NCBI RefSeq assembly: GCF_002286985.1
Contig: NZ_NSKC01000001.1
Span: forward strand, 496,001 to 560,000
Length of the DNA: 64,000 nucleotides
Source of the DNA: Halorubrum salipaludis
Lineage (GTDB): Archaea; Halobacteriota; Halobacteria; Halobacteriales; Haloferacaceae
Direction: 5' to 3'
In this document: one piece after another, positions 1 through 8,223 of the stretch
Numbering within the stretch: the first letter of the stretch is position 1
Layout: every line of letters begins with the position of its first letter
Notes under the pieces: model-generated
Databases searched by the model: none
What the model saw: only the letters and a program-made list of their open reading frames with translations
Told to the model about the DNA's origin: nothing
Made by a program: the position numbers and the translations under genes

Positions 1-255
1 GTCGACGAACAGCGCGTTCTCGCCCATCGCGGCGAACAGGCCGGCCGCCGGGCTCCCGTTCGCGGCGGGCGCGTTCTGAAGGTATCCCGCGGCGTTGAAC
101 TCGCCGCTGAGGACCTTTTCGAGGCCGCTCTGGAAGAAGGCGAGTCCGATCATCAGCCGCAGCGCCAGAATGAACCAGACGCTGAGGGTGTGGAGCCGTC
201 CCTCCACCGATACGCCACCGATCGTGCTTCGCAGCGCGACTTCTTTGGATGACAT
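1..255 (-). CDS. DoxX family membrane protein, N-terminal part (runs off the window)
   Basis: Only the first 85 residues lie in the window; the gene is cut by the left edge. A hydrophobic segment at about residues 24-42 contains WFILALRLMIGLAFF and is followed by QSGLEKVLSGEF, the pattern of the first helix and loop of DoxX / TQO small-subunit proteins. These are small four-helix membrane proteins whose role is often redox-linked but rarely proven. The ATG at 255 is chosen because a TATA-like CATTTTTAATCC lies about 25 bp upstream on the minus strand, in the gap shared with the divergent aldo/keto reductase. Family call from sequence pattern; function not known. Confidence 0.75.
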   Translation of the reverse strand, partial: MSSKEVALRSTIGGVSVEGRLHTLSVWFILALRLMIGLAFFQSGLEKVLSGEFNAAGYLQNAPAANGSPAAGLFAAMGENALFVD

Positions 256-361
256 ACGTCCCTGACTCTCGGAGGAGGATTAAAAATGGACCAGCCTTCT
301 CAGGCGGTGCGATCCGCTCGGAACCGGTACGTTGAGGGCGTCGCCGCCCGCGTGGGAGAAC

Positions 362-1168
362 ATGGCGAACGCCTTCGACAGGCTCGGGTACGGGACGTAC
401 AAGCTGGCCGACGGCGAGGAGTGCGTCTCCGGCGTCGCCCACGCGATCGAGACGGGGTACCGACACGTCGATACGGCGCAGGGGTACGACAACGAGGCGT
501 CGGTGTCTGCGGGGATCGACAGCACCGACGTCGACCGCGACGAGCTGTTCGTCGCGACGAAGCTCTCGACGGACAACCTCTCGTACGACGACGCGACCGC
601 GACCGCGCGGGTGAGCCGCGACCGGCTCGGCGTCGACTCGATCGACCTCCTGTACGTCCACTGGCCGATCAATACCTACGATCCCGAGGAGACCCTCCCC
701 GCGCTCGACGACCTCGTCGACGACGGCGTCGTCGACCGGATCGGGCTCTCGAACTTCCGACCCGACCAGCTCGACGAGGCCATCGACCGGCTGGATCACG
801 ACGTGTTCGCGCATCAGGTGGAGTGCCACCCGCTGCTCCAACAGGAGGAGCTGCGCGAGTACGCGGTCGAGCACGACCACTGGCTCGTGGCCTACTCGCC
901 GATCGCGCGCAACCGCGTCGCCGACGTGGACGTGTTAAAAGAGATCGCCGCGAACCACGACGCGAGCCCGGCGCAGGTGAGCCTCGCGTGGCTGCTCTCG
1001 AAGGAGCGCGTCGCTCCGATCCCGAAGGCGGCCGACGTCGATCACGTCGAAGCCAACTGGGCGGCCCGCGAGATCGACCTGACCGACGAGGAGATCGCGC
1101 GGATCGACGCGCTCGACCGCGGCGAGCGGGTCGTCGACTTCGAGGAGGCGTCGTGGAACCAGGCGTGA
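362..1168 (+). CDS. Aldo/keto reductase
   Basis: A 268-residue cytoplasmic NAD(P)H-dependent oxidoreductase of the aldo/keto reductase superfamily ((beta/alpha)8 barrel), reducing an aldehyde or ketone that cannot be specified from sequence. The catalytic tetrad is visible: Asp37 (HVDTA), Tyr42 (GYDNE), Lys67 (ATKL) and His100 (YVHWP). The C-terminal half has the cofactor-binding PIPKA segment. Length is slightly short of the usual 270-320. The ATG at 362 is preferred to an upstream TTG at 332, because the family fold begins directly with the strand just after it. It is divergent from the DoxX gene. Substrate unknown; the family call is secure. Confidence 0.9.
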   Translation: MANAFDRLGYGTYKLADGEECVSGVAHAIETGYRHVDTAQGYDNEASVSAGIDSTDVDRDELFVATKLSTDNLSYDDATATARVSRDRLGVDSIDLLYVHWPINTYDPEETLPALDDLVDDGVVDRIGLSNFRPDQLDEAIDRLDHDVFAHQVECHPLLQQEELREYAVEHDHWLVAYSPIARNRVADVDVLKEIAANHDASPAQVSLAWLLSKERVAPIPKAADVDHVEANWAAREIDLTDEEIARIDALDRGERVVDFEEASWNQA

Positions 1169-1222
1169 GCGCGCCGCGGAACCGGCGGTGATCCGGCGGT
1201 CCGGACGGTCTCGGGAGGCCGT

Positions 1223-1269
1223 GTATTCCGGGCGATCCCGAGGGGGCGCGTATTCCGGGCGATCCCGAG
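1223..1269. repeat. Two copies of a 20-bp repeat, period 27 bp
   Basis: GTATTCCGGGCGATCCCGAG occurs at 1223-1242 and again, identically, at 1250-1269. It lies between the aldo/keto reductase and a small membrane-protein gene, in a stretch without a convincing ORF. A possible promoter-like AT-rich patch (GTATATAGCC) follows at about 1274. Role unknown. Confidence 0.6.
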
Positions 1270-1356
1270 AGTCCGTATATAGCCGTACGGACCCGTACGG
1301 GTCGCTATACGGCCCTCATAGTCGATTTTACGTGCCGAGCCGTCGATCCCGTACCC

Positions 1357-1518
1357 GTGACCGACACCGAGACCGACTCCCCCGGACGGCCCGTCCTGCT
1401 GGCCGCGACGCCGAGCGCGGAGCGGGTGGAGCGGTGGCTCCGGACGCTGGCGCTCTTGGCCGGCGCGCTCGGCCTGCTGGTCGGGCTGTTCACGCTGGAG
1501 CTCGTCGTCCGGCTGTGA
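1357..1518 (+). CDS. Small single-span membrane protein (53 aa)
   Basis: GTG-initiated frame of 53 residues. The first 30 residues are polar and acidic (MTDTETDSPG...), and residues 31-48 form one hydrophobic stretch (LALLAGALGLLVGLF) that can span the membrane, ending shortly after with LVVRL. Acidic N-terminus and codon use match haloarchaeal genes, and an AT-rich TTTTA element lies about 30 bp upstream (around 1327). No family recognised. It may be a genuine small membrane protein of the kind often missed by annotation; the start and the reality of the gene are inferences. Confidence 0.5.
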   Translation: MTDTETDSPGRPVLLAATPSAERVERWLRTLALLAGALGLLVGLFTLELVVRL

Positions 1519-1657
1519 TCGAGCGCGGGTTCGGGCGCCGCCCGGGCGGAACTGAACGCGCGGACGCACCGAACCGGACCGCAGACGCCGCGTCGACTCG
1601 GGTTTCACTTCCGCTTTCGGGCGCGTTTTTAAAAGGCGTCGGCACGACGAGTCGGGT

Positions 1658-2083
1658 ATGAGCCAGTCCACGTTCGACGACGACGACCTGTTCGGCGAGG
1701 CCGCCGAGGAGACCCGTGCCGAGGTCCGAGAGCACCTGCAGGCCGCGCGCGCGGAGCTTCCCGACGCGGACGCCGTGTGGGAGACGGACGCGGACAACGT
1801 GCTCGGCGCCCTCAACGGGCTGAAGTCGGCGCTTGACGTCGGCGACGCGGTCGACAGCGTCCGCTCGGCGAAGAAGGCGTACGTGCTCGGCGAGCGCGCC
1901 GACGCCTTCGAGGACGCCGAGGATTTGAAAGCGGAGATCGAGGAGCTGGAGTCGCTCGTCGGCGACATCGAGGCCGCCGCGGAGGAGGTCGCCTCGCTCA
2001 CCGGGACCGTCCCCGCGATCCGCGGCGCGCTGCAGGACGCGGCGGAGGCGAGCGAGGACGAGAGCGAGGAAGACGAGGAGTAG
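1658..2083 (+). CDS. DUF5790-like conserved haloarchaeal protein
   Basis: A 141-residue very acidic cytoplasmic protein. It begins MSQSTFDDDDLFGEA, has a predicted helical middle (residues 20-125, with heptad-like spacing around DLKAEIEELESLV) and ends in a Glu/Asp tail. I recognise it as the haloarchaea-restricted family usually labelled DUF5790; no function is established. A textbook TATA box (CGTTTTTAAAAGG, 1624-1636) sits about 30 bp before the ATG, so the mRNA is probably leaderless. Family label from memory, moderate certainty; coding status is secure. Confidence 0.8.
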   Translation: MSQSTFDDDDLFGEAAEETRAEVREHLQAARAELPDADAVWETDADNVLGALNGLKSALDVGDAVDSVRSAKKAYVLGERADAFEDAEDLKAEIEELESLVGDIEAAAEEVASLTGTVPAIRGALQDAAEASEDESEEDEE

Positions 2084-2107
2084 CGCCGCCTCGTTACCTC
2101 CGTTCTT

Positions 2108-2869
2108 TTAAACCGACTCCCGTTCGACGACCGCCGCCGCGAGCTCCGCGAGCGCGTCGCTCGCGAGGTCGAGCAGGATCTCGCCCCGCTCCGCGCCGCC
2201 CGCGCTCGGGTCGCCGACGACGCCGTTGTCGGTGAACTCGTCGGCGTCGTGCGCGAGGTTCACGCCCGAGACCCACTCGCCCCAGCGGTCCGCGGCGCCC
2301 TCGCGGGCGGCCTCGATCCGGTCTTCCCGAACGAGCGCCGGGTTCGTCGCGCGCAGCAGCGCCGTCTCCAGCGGGCCGGCGTGGCCCATGTCGCCCGCGT
2401 GCTCGCCGACCGCCTCGAACCAGGTGAACGCGACCGCGTAGCCGTCGTGAGCGTCGTCGCGGGAGAACCGGCGGGCGACCTCGGCGAGCGCCTCGACGTT
2501 GCCGCCGTGCCCGTTGACGAACACGACGCGGTCGATCCCGTGGTCCGGCAGCGATTCGGCCGCCTCGCGGACGTACGCCCGGAACGTCTCCGGGGAGACC
2601 CACATCGTCCCGTCGAACGCGCGGTGCTCCTCCGCGACGCCGACGGGGATCGGCGGGGCGACGGCGACCGCGGCGGGCTCTCGCTCGTCGCCTCCCCGCT
2701 CCACCGCCTCGTAGGCCGCCGCGCCGGCCTCCGCGACCGCGACCGCGTCGAGCGTGTCGGTCCCGAGGGGCGCGTGCGGGCCGTGCTGTTCGGTGCTGCC
2801 GACGGGGACGAACGCGACGTCGACGTCGGCGTCGCGCACGTCGGTCCAGGTTGCGTCCGCGAGTCGCAT
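2108..2869 (-). CDS. Creatininase-family amidohydrolase (ArfB/MftE-like)
   Basis: A 253-residue metal-dependent amidohydrolase of the creatininase fold. Visible metal-site signatures are Glu27 and His29 in STEQHGPH, Asp38 in GTDT, and the NGHGGN motif near residue 120. Archaeal members include ArfB, the formamide hydrolase (2-amino-5-formylamino-6-ribosylaminopyrimidinone phosphate deformylase) of riboflavin and F420 synthesis, which is the most likely role in an F420-using haloarchaeon; creatinine itself is an unlikely substrate. The ATG at 2869 is supported by a TATA-like GCCTATACGG about 30 bp upstream. The exact reaction is inference. Confidence 0.85.
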   Translation of the reverse strand: MRLADATWTDVRDADVDVAFVPVGSTEQHGPHAPLGTDTLDAVAVAEAGAAAYEAVERGGDEREPAAVAVAPPIPVGVAEEHRAFDGTMWVSPETFRAYVREAAESLPDHGIDRVVFVNGHGGNVEALAEVARRFSRDDAHDGYAVAFTWFEAVGEHAGDMGHAGPLETALLRATNPALVREDRIEAAREGAADRWGEWVSGVNLAHDADEFTDNGVVGDPSAGGAERGEILLDLASDALAELAAAVVERESV

Positions 2870-2926
2870 ACGGGCCGGTCGGCGGGACGCGCCGTATAGG
2901 CGACGGTCCGCAATCGCGACTGCGAG

Positions 2927-2964
2927 GCGTAATCGACCGCGAGCGCAGAGCGTAATCGACCGCG
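2927..2964. repeat. 15-bp direct repeat, period 23 bp
   Basis: GCGTAATCGACCGCG occurs at 2927-2941 and 2950-2964, between the divergent creatininase-family gene and the small DUF5789-like gene. It is too far upstream of either start to be a core promoter; possibly an upstream regulatory site or a chance duplication. Confidence 0.5.
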
Positions 2965-3039
2965 TTCTACGCGAGCCCGGCGGAACGTGTGCTCCGCACG
3001 GGCGGGGGTATTAATCCGACGGGCGATGAGAAACCATCC

Positions 3040-3387
3040 ATGAGCAACGACAACGAGGATCAAGCCCGGGCGTACGGGGTGACGTTCGGACCGTTGAAGC
3101 GGGCGCTCCGCGAGCACCGGTACCCGGTGACGGTCGGCGAGCTGATCGAGCAGTACGGGGGGTTCGAGCTGGAGACCGCGGCGGAGGACCGACGGCTGGA
3201 GGCGGCGCTTCAGGGGTGCGAGGCGACGACGTTCTCCGAGCCGTGGGAGGTCCGGGACGCGATCCTCGACAGGCTCGGCGACGACGCGGTGGTCGGGTAT
3301 CGCGGCGAGCCGGCGGACGGGGAGGGCGACGACCGCGAGGCACCGGAGATCGACCGCGCGGGCAACTGGAGCCGGCTGTCGGAGTAG
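3040..3387 (+). CDS. DUF5789-like conserved haloarchaeal protein
   Basis: A 115-residue acidic protein. The core (residues 12-80) carries YGVTFGPLKRALREH and YPVTVGELIEQYG, with predicted helices. This resembles the small haloarchaeal family labelled DUF5789, related to DUF2795; no biochemical role is known. The ATG at 3040 is chosen over an in-frame upstream start because a TATA-like GGTATTAATCC lies about 30 bp before it. The gene is convergent with the ABC exporter, 18 bp away. Family label moderate, coding status strong. Confidence 0.8.
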   Translation: MSNDNEDQARAYGVTFGPLKRALREHRYPVTVGELIEQYGGFELETAAEDRRLEAALQGCEATTFSEPWEVRDAILDRLGDDAVVGYRGEPADGEGDDREAPEIDRAGNWSRLSE

Positions 3388-3405
3388 CCCGCCGCTCTCG
3401 GCGCC

Positions 3406-5352
3406 TCAGTCGTCGTCGCTCTCGGCGTTCTCGATCAGGCGCGCGGTGCGCTCCTGCGCGCGGTCGATGAACTCCTGCGGGAGCTCGTCGATCTCGCCGG
3501 CCTGCACGCCCCAGAGGTGCGCGTACAGCCCGCCGTTGTCCAACAGCTCCTCGTGGGTGCCGCGCTCGACGACCTCGCCGCCCTCCAACACGAGGATGGT
3601 GTCCGCGTCCTTGATCGTCGAGAGGCGGTGCGCGATCGCGAACGTGGTGCGGTCGGCGGTGAGCCGGTCCAGCGAGCGCTGGATCAGCATCTCCGTCTCG
3701 GTGTCCACGTCCGAGGTCGCCTCGTCGAGGATGAGGAGGTCGGGGTCCTTCAGCACCGCCCGCGCGATGGTGACGCGCTGGCGCTGGCCCCCCGAGAGCT
3801 TCACGCCGCGCTCGCCGACCATCGTGTCGTAGCCGTCGGGGAGGTTCTCGATGAACTCGTGGGCCTCCGCGGCCCGCGCGGCCTCGCGGACCTCCTCGTC
3901 GGTCGCCTCGAAGGTGCCGTAGGTGATGTTCTCGCGGATGGTGCCGTAGAACAGGTACGACGACTGGCCGACGTAGCCGATCGACCGGCGGAGCGACTTC
4001 AGCGTCACGTCGCGCACGTCCTGTCCGTCAATCCGGATGGACCCCTCGTCGACGTCGTACATCCGGAGCAGCAGCTTGAGCACCGTGGACTTCCCGGCGC
4101 CGGTCGGGCCGACTAAGGCGAGGGTCTCGCCGCCCTCGACCTCGAAGTCGATGTCGGAGACGATGGTCTCCTCGTCGTACCCGAAGCTCACGTCGTCGTA
4201 GACCACGTCGCCGTCGCCGACGACGAGGTCCTCGGCGTCGGGGTCCTCGGCGAGCCGCGAGGGCTCGTCCATCAGCCCGAAGATCCGCGCCGAGGAGGCG
4301 CGGGCGCGCTGGTACATGTTGATGATCTGCCCGAACTGCGCCATCGGCCAGATGAACCGCTGCGTGTAGAGGATGAAGACGACGAACATCCCGACCGAGA
4401 GGTCGCCGGTGAACGGGCCCGGCGGCGCGTCCTGGAACACCCACAGCCCGCCGACGATGAACGTGACCACGAAGCCGATACCGGCGAGCACGCGGAGCCC
4501 GGGGAAGAACTTGATCCGGGTCTTGATCGCGTCCCAGTTGGCGTCGAAGTAGTCCATCGACACGTCGTCGACGCGGTCGGACTCGTACGGCTCCGTGTTC
4601 GACGACTTGATCACCTGAATGCCCCCGAGGTTGTTCTCCAGCCGGGAGTTCATCTTCCCGACCGACGACCTGACCTCCGCGTACTTCGGCTGGATCGTCT
4701 TGATGAAGATGTAGGTGAACCCGCCGATGATCGGCACCGGGAGGAGCGCGACCAAGGCGAGCTGCCAGTTGATCCAGAAGAGCAGCACGCCGATGCCGAC
4801 GACCATCACGGACAGCCGGAACAGGGAGTTCATCCCGTCGTTCAGGAACCGTTCGAGGCGGTTCACGTCGTTCGAGAGGATGGACATCATCTCCCCCGTC
4901 TGCTTGTCGGAGAAGAACTCCATGTTGAGCCGCTGCATCTTGTCGTAGGTGTCGGTCCGCACGTCGTGCTGGATGTTCTGCGCGAAGGCGTTGAACCCCC
5001 AGTTGCGGATCCAGTGGAAGGCGGCCCCGATGCCGAACGCGCCGCCGATGACGGCGATGGTGAACCAGAACTGCTCGGTCTGTCCCGTCGGGAGCCACGC
5101 GTCGGGTAAGAGGACGAGCGGGATCTGCTCGCTGAAGGGCGCGTCCTCGTAGAACACGGCGTCGATGGCGATCCCGAGCATGAGCGGCGGGAGGAGGTCC
5201 AGGAGCCGCGCGAAGACGCTGGCGAGGATGCCGACGGTGACCTGCGGGAGGTAGTCGCGACCGTACGCGAGGAACAGCCGTTTCATCGGGTTCTCGATCT
5301 TGTCCCGCTGTTCCTCGAAGGGGTCGTCTTCCTCCCATTCGACGCTACTCAT
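3406..5352 (-). CDS. ABC exporter, fused membrane and ATPase domains
   Basis: A 648-residue half-transporter of the MsbA/MDR type that would export a lipid, peptide or drug as a homo- or heterodimer. Residues about 20-345 hold six membrane helices (ABC_membrane domain). The ATPase domain follows, with Walker A GPTGAGKST near residue 415, Q-loop IGYVGQSSY, signature LSGGQ near 516, Walker B LLILDEAT near 539 and switch His in AIAHR. Length is normal for the family (about 600-650). A TATA-like ACCTATTTGCC lies about 30 bp before the ATG at 5352. Substrate cannot be told from sequence; it stands alone rather than beside a partner half-transporter. Confidence 0.93.
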   Translation of the reverse strand: MSSVEWEEDDPFEEQRDKIENPMKRLFLAYGRDYLPQVTVGILASVFARLLDLLPPLMLGIAIDAVFYEDAPFSEQIPLVLLPDAWLPTGQTEQFWFTIAVIGGAFGIGAAFHWIRNWGFNAFAQNIQHDVRTDTYDKMQRLNMEFFSDKQTGEMMSILSNDVNRLERFLNDGMNSLFRLSVMVVGIGVLLFWINWQLALVALLPVPIIGGFTYIFIKTIQPKYAEVRSSVGKMNSRLENNLGGIQVIKSSNTEPYESDRVDDVSMDYFDANWDAIKTRIKFFPGLRVLAGIGFVVTFIVGGLWVFQDAPPGPFTGDLSVGMFVVFILYTQRFIWPMAQFGQIINMYQRARASSARIFGLMDEPSRLAEDPDAEDLVVGDGDVVYDDVSFGYDEETIVSDIDFEVEGGETLALVGPTGAGKSTVLKLLLRMYDVDEGSIRIDGQDVRDVTLKSLRRSIGYVGQSSYLFYGTIRENITYGTFEATDEEVREAARAAEAHEFIENLPDGYDTMVGERGVKLSGGQRQRVTIARAVLKDPDLLILDEATSDVDTETEMLIQRSLDRLTADRTTFAIAHRLSTIKDADTILVLEGGEVVERGTHEELLDNGGLYAHLWGVQAGEIDELPQEFIDRAQERTARLIENAESDDD

Positions 5353-5500
5353 TAGCCTTTCTTATCGTATCGCGCGGCAAATAGGTTTCCTTCGAACCGA
5401 AATGCATCGGCGGAAATCTCCGGTAACGGGCGCCAGAACGGGAGATCGGAGGATCGAAACGGAGCAACTCCGGGGGGCGGGACGCGGTTTCGGACGCGGG

Positions 5501-5842
5501 TCACACCGCGCGGCGCTCCACGTCCGGGTCGACGCCGGCGGCGTCCAGATCCTCGCGGATGCGCCGCCGGAGGGGGTCGGGAACCCGCTCGCGGGGAACG
5601 GGGGCGGCCGTGGACGTGCCCGCGTCCGAGTCAGTCGCGTCCGAGTCGAGGTCCGCGTCCGGCCCTGCGGTCGGCACCGTCCAGTAGAGGACGCGCTCCG
5701 CGTCGGCGTAGAACTCCACGGCGAACCGGTCGCCCCCGCCGTCGTAGTGGACGCGGGCCGCGTCGCCCTCGGCGCGCCACCCTTCCTGTCCGACCAGCGC
5801 GGCGATCGAGTCGTGCACGGTCGGGTTCGGGTCGGCGGACAC
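5501..5842 (-). CDS. Conserved hypothetical protein (113 aa)
   Basis: An acidic 113-residue protein from a GTG at 5842 (VSADPNPTVHDS...). It has a compact N-terminal alpha/beta part (VHYDGGGDRFAVEFYADAE, then a strand with VLYWTVP), an Asp/Ser/Ala linker and a charged C-terminus with PDPLRRRIRED. No family recognised. It shares an intergenic region with RNase Z, and a symmetric GGTTTACAAACC element at 5922-5933 could serve both directions. An in-frame ATG at 5914 would add 24 Arg-rich residues and lies too near that element for a leaderless start, so the GTG is preferred. Confidence 0.65.
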   Translation of the reverse strand: MSADPNPTVHDSIAALVGQEGWRAEGDAARVHYDGGGDRFAVEFYADAERVLYWTVPTAGPDADLDSDATDSDAGTSTAAPVPRERVPDPLRRRIREDLDAAGVDPDVERRAV

Positions 5843-5921
5843 ATGTCGGTGTCGCCGGCGGCTCGCGGCGATCGGGAGCGTCGCTACTCGCCGGCCTCCC
5901 GGGCGCCCTCTCATCGATACC

Positions 5922-5933
5922 GGTTTACAAACC
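5922..5933. promoter_or_regulatory. Symmetric TATA-like element between RNase Z and its divergent neighbour
   Basis: GGTTTACAAACC reads nearly the same on both strands (arms GGTTT/AAACC). It ends 18 bp before the RNase Z ATG at 5952, the usual archaeal TATA position for a leaderless transcript. On the other strand it lies about 80 bp before the GTG of the small divergent gene. It may be a shared promoter core. Confidence 0.5.
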
Positions 5934-5951
5934 CCGCTCCCACACCCGTGT

Positions 5952-6884
5952 ATGTCCCTTCGCGTCACGTTCCTCGGGACGGGCGGCGCCGTCCCCACCA
6001 CCGAGCGCGCACCGAGCGCACTGTTCGTCAACCGCGAGGGCGACCGCCTCCTGTTCGACTGCGGAGAGGGCACGCAGCGCGGCATGATGCGGCACGGGAC
6101 CGGGTTCGGGATCGACCACCTGTTCGTCTCGCACCTCCACGGCGACCACGTCCTCGGGATTCCGGGGCTGGTCCAGACGCTCGGGTTCAACGACCGGACG
6201 GAGCCCCTGACGATCCACTGCCCGCCGGGGACCGGAGACGACCTCCGCGACCTGGTGCACGCGGTCGGGCACGACCCCGCGTTCCGGATCCGGATCGAGG
6301 AGGTCTCGCCCGGCGAGGTCGCGCTCGACGCCGACGGCTACGAGGTCCGCGCGTTCGAGACGGTCCACCGGACCGTCTCGCAGGGATACGTCCTGGAGGA
6401 GGACGACCGCCCCGGCCGGTTCGACCGGCCGAAGGCCGAGGAACTCGGCGTCCCCGTCGGGCCGAAGTTCGGGCGGCTTCACGCGGGCGAGCCGGTGGAA
6501 GCAGAGGACGGGTCAGTCGTCGAGCCCGACCAGGTGGTCGGGCCGCCGCGGCCCGGCCGGAAGCTCGTCTACACCGCCGATACCCGCCCGCGGGAGGGGA
6601 CCGTCGAGGCCGCGGCGGACGCCGACCTGCTCGTCCACGACGCCACCTTCGCCGACGACATGGCGGACCGCGCCCGCGACACTGCCCACTCAACGGGCCG
6701 GGAGGCCGGATCGGTCGCCGAGCGCGCCGGCGCGAAGCGGCTCGCGTTAGTGCACATCTCCTCGCGGTACGCCGCGGACGCCTCGCCGATCCGCCGCGAG
6801 GCGCGGGAGGCGTTCGACGGCGAGTGTCTCCTCCCCGACGACGGCGACCTGATCGAGGTGCCGTTCCCCGACGTCGAGGGGTGA
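5952..6884 (+). CDS. rnz: Ribonuclease Z (tRNA 3'-end endonuclease)
   Basis: A 310-residue metallo-beta-lactamase-fold enzyme that removes the 3' trailer of precursor tRNAs before CCA addition. The N-terminus VTFLGTGGAVPTTERAPSA and the zinc-binding motif His61-x-His63-x-Asp65-His66 (HLHGDH) are diagnostic. A further metal-ligand region is HDATFADDM, and the C-terminal HISSRY is typical of the family. Full length for the short (RNase Z-S) form. It is a housekeeping gene and stands alone, divergent from a small hypothetical gene. Role well established for the family. Confidence 0.96.
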   Translation: MSLRVTFLGTGGAVPTTERAPSALFVNREGDRLLFDCGEGTQRGMMRHGTGFGIDHLFVSHLHGDHVLGIPGLVQTLGFNDRTEPLTIHCPPGTGDDLRDLVHAVGHDPAFRIRIEEVSPGEVALDADGYEVRAFETVHRTVSQGYVLEEDDRPGRFDRPKAEELGVPVGPKFGRLHAGEPVEAEDGSVVEPDQVVGPPRPGRKLVYTADTRPREGTVEAAADADLLVHDATFADDMADRARDTAHSTGREAGSVAERAGAKRLALVHISSRYAADASPIRREAREAFDGECLLPDDGDLIEVPFPDVEG

Positions 6885-7026
6885 GGGTCCCCTCCGGCGG
6901 GTCGACGAGCGAGGCTCGTCCCGAACGGCATCACCCGGAGGCCGATCCCGAGGGAACGACGGTCTCCCCGGCGTCAACGCTCCTGCCGAGGTTTTTTGTT
7001 TCTGGTCCCGAGACACGAGAGGGATC

Positions 7027-7605
7027 ATGGCGTCACCGGAGACCGCCGACGGCGACTCGACAGACGGGGAGAGGCTCCGTGCGGTCCGGGAGCGGTTCGA
7101 CCGGGTCGACCGCGAGATAACGCGGCGGATGAACCGGCTCGGGATCCCGGCGCTGCGCGTCGCGCTCGGTGTCGTCTTCGTCTGGTTCGGCGGGCTGAAG
7201 GTGATCGGCGGGAGCCCGGCCGCGGACCTCGTCGCCGCGACCGTGTACGTGGTTCCGGCGGAGGTGTTCGTCCCGATCTTGGGCGTCTGGGAGGTGCTCA
7301 TCGGACTGTGCCTGCTGTACCGCCCGCTGATCCGGGTCGGCATCCTGCTCCTGTTCCTCCAGATGCCGGGGACCTTCCTCCCGGTGGTGTTGCTCCCGGA
7401 CGTCGTGTTCGCCACGTTCCCCCACGAACTGACCGTGGAGGGGCAGTACATCGTCAAGAACCTCGTGATCATCGGGGCGGCGCTGGTCGTCGGCGGGACC
7501 GTCCGCGGGGACGAGGAGGAAGGTGAGCAGGAAGGGCAGCAAAAGGAGAAAGAGGGGAAACAGGAGGAGGAACGGAAGCAGGAGAAAGAGAAGGAGGAGA
7601 GGTAG
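7027..7605 (+). CDS. DoxX-like membrane protein with a charged Glu/Lys tail
   Basis: A 192-residue integral membrane protein. Residues 1-35 are charged and helical; residues 36-160 contain four hydrophobic segments with the DoxX-type patterns LRVALGVVFVWFGGLKVIGG and GVWEVLIGLCLLY. From about residue 162 the protein becomes a run of Glu, Lys, Gln and Arg (EEEGEQEGQQKEKEGKQEEE). The DNA encoding this tail (about 7511-7603) is an almost pure purine strand. DoxX proteins have been linked to respiration and redox stress, but no role can be assigned here. The tail is unusual for the family and may have grown by slippage. Confidence 0.8.
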   Translation: MASPETADGDSTDGERLRAVRERFDRVDREITRRMNRLGIPALRVALGVVFVWFGGLKVIGGSPAADLVAATVYVVPAEVFVPILGVWEVLIGLCLLYRPLIRVGILLLFLQMPGTFLPVVLLPDVVFATFPHELTVEGQYIVKNLVIIGAALVVGGTVRGDEEEGEQEGQQKEKEGKQEEERKQEKEKEER

Positions 7606-7715
7606 CCCGCGGGGCGAGCCGGTCGCCGGACCGCGGGCCGCCGCGGGTCGGGCGCCGGACCGCGCTCGCCGCGCGCCGGGAAACCTTGATGGGTCGCGGC
7701 GACGACCCACCGCGT

Positions 7716-8147
7716 ATGTCCGCAGACTGCATCTTCTGTTCGATCGTCGACGGCGACATCCCGGCCCGGACCGTCCACGAGACCGACGACGTGCTGGCGT
7801 TCCTCGACGCCAATCCGCTCGCGCGCGGGCACACCCTCGTGATCCCGAAGTCGCACGCGCAACACGTCGGCGACCTCGACGACGGCCTCGCGAGCGACCT
7901 CTTCGCGGCCGTGACGGAGCTCACGCCGCGCGTGCAGGCCGCCGTCGACGCCGACGGCGCCAACGTCGGGATCAACGACGGCGAGGCGGCCGGACAGGAG
8001 GTCCCGCACGTCCACGTTCACATCATCCCGCGGTTCGAGGGCGACGGCGGCGCGCCCCTCCACGCGGTCGGCGGCGACCGGCCCGACCTCTCCGACGACG
8101 AGCTGGACGCGATCGCGGCGGACGTGTCGGCCGCGCTCGACGGCTGA
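7716..8147 (+). CDS. HIT family nucleotide hydrolase/transferase
   Basis: A 143-residue histidine-triad protein. The catalytic motif HVHVHIIPR is near residue 103, and the N-terminal CIFCSIVDGDIPARTVHE is typical of the Hint/HIT branch, in which paired Cys may bind zinc. Such enzymes cleave nucleoside phosphoramidates or dinucleotides; the substrate here is not known. The ATG at 7716 is chosen over an upstream in-frame TTG at 7686 because the family begins directly at the CIFC block. The region before it is GC-rich with only a weak AACCTTGAT element. Confidence 0.92.
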   Translation: MSADCIFCSIVDGDIPARTVHETDDVLAFLDANPLARGHTLVIPKSHAQHVGDLDDGLASDLFAAVTELTPRVQAAVDADGANVGINDGEAAGQEVPHVHVHIIPRFEGDGGAPLHAVGGDRPDLSDDELDAIAADVSAALDG

Positions 8148-8223
8148 CGGGCACGGCCCCCGGAGGCCCCCGCTCTCGCCGGCCTTCGCGGCCCTTAAGA
8201 ATCGGACGGCGGGAGGCGGGAGC

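Noticed and set aside
286-1191. Long Arg-rich frame overlapping the aldo/keto reductase
   Set aside because: It is a shifted reading of the reductase gene; Arg-rich composition is the usual artefact of high-GC DNA, whereas real genes here are acidic.
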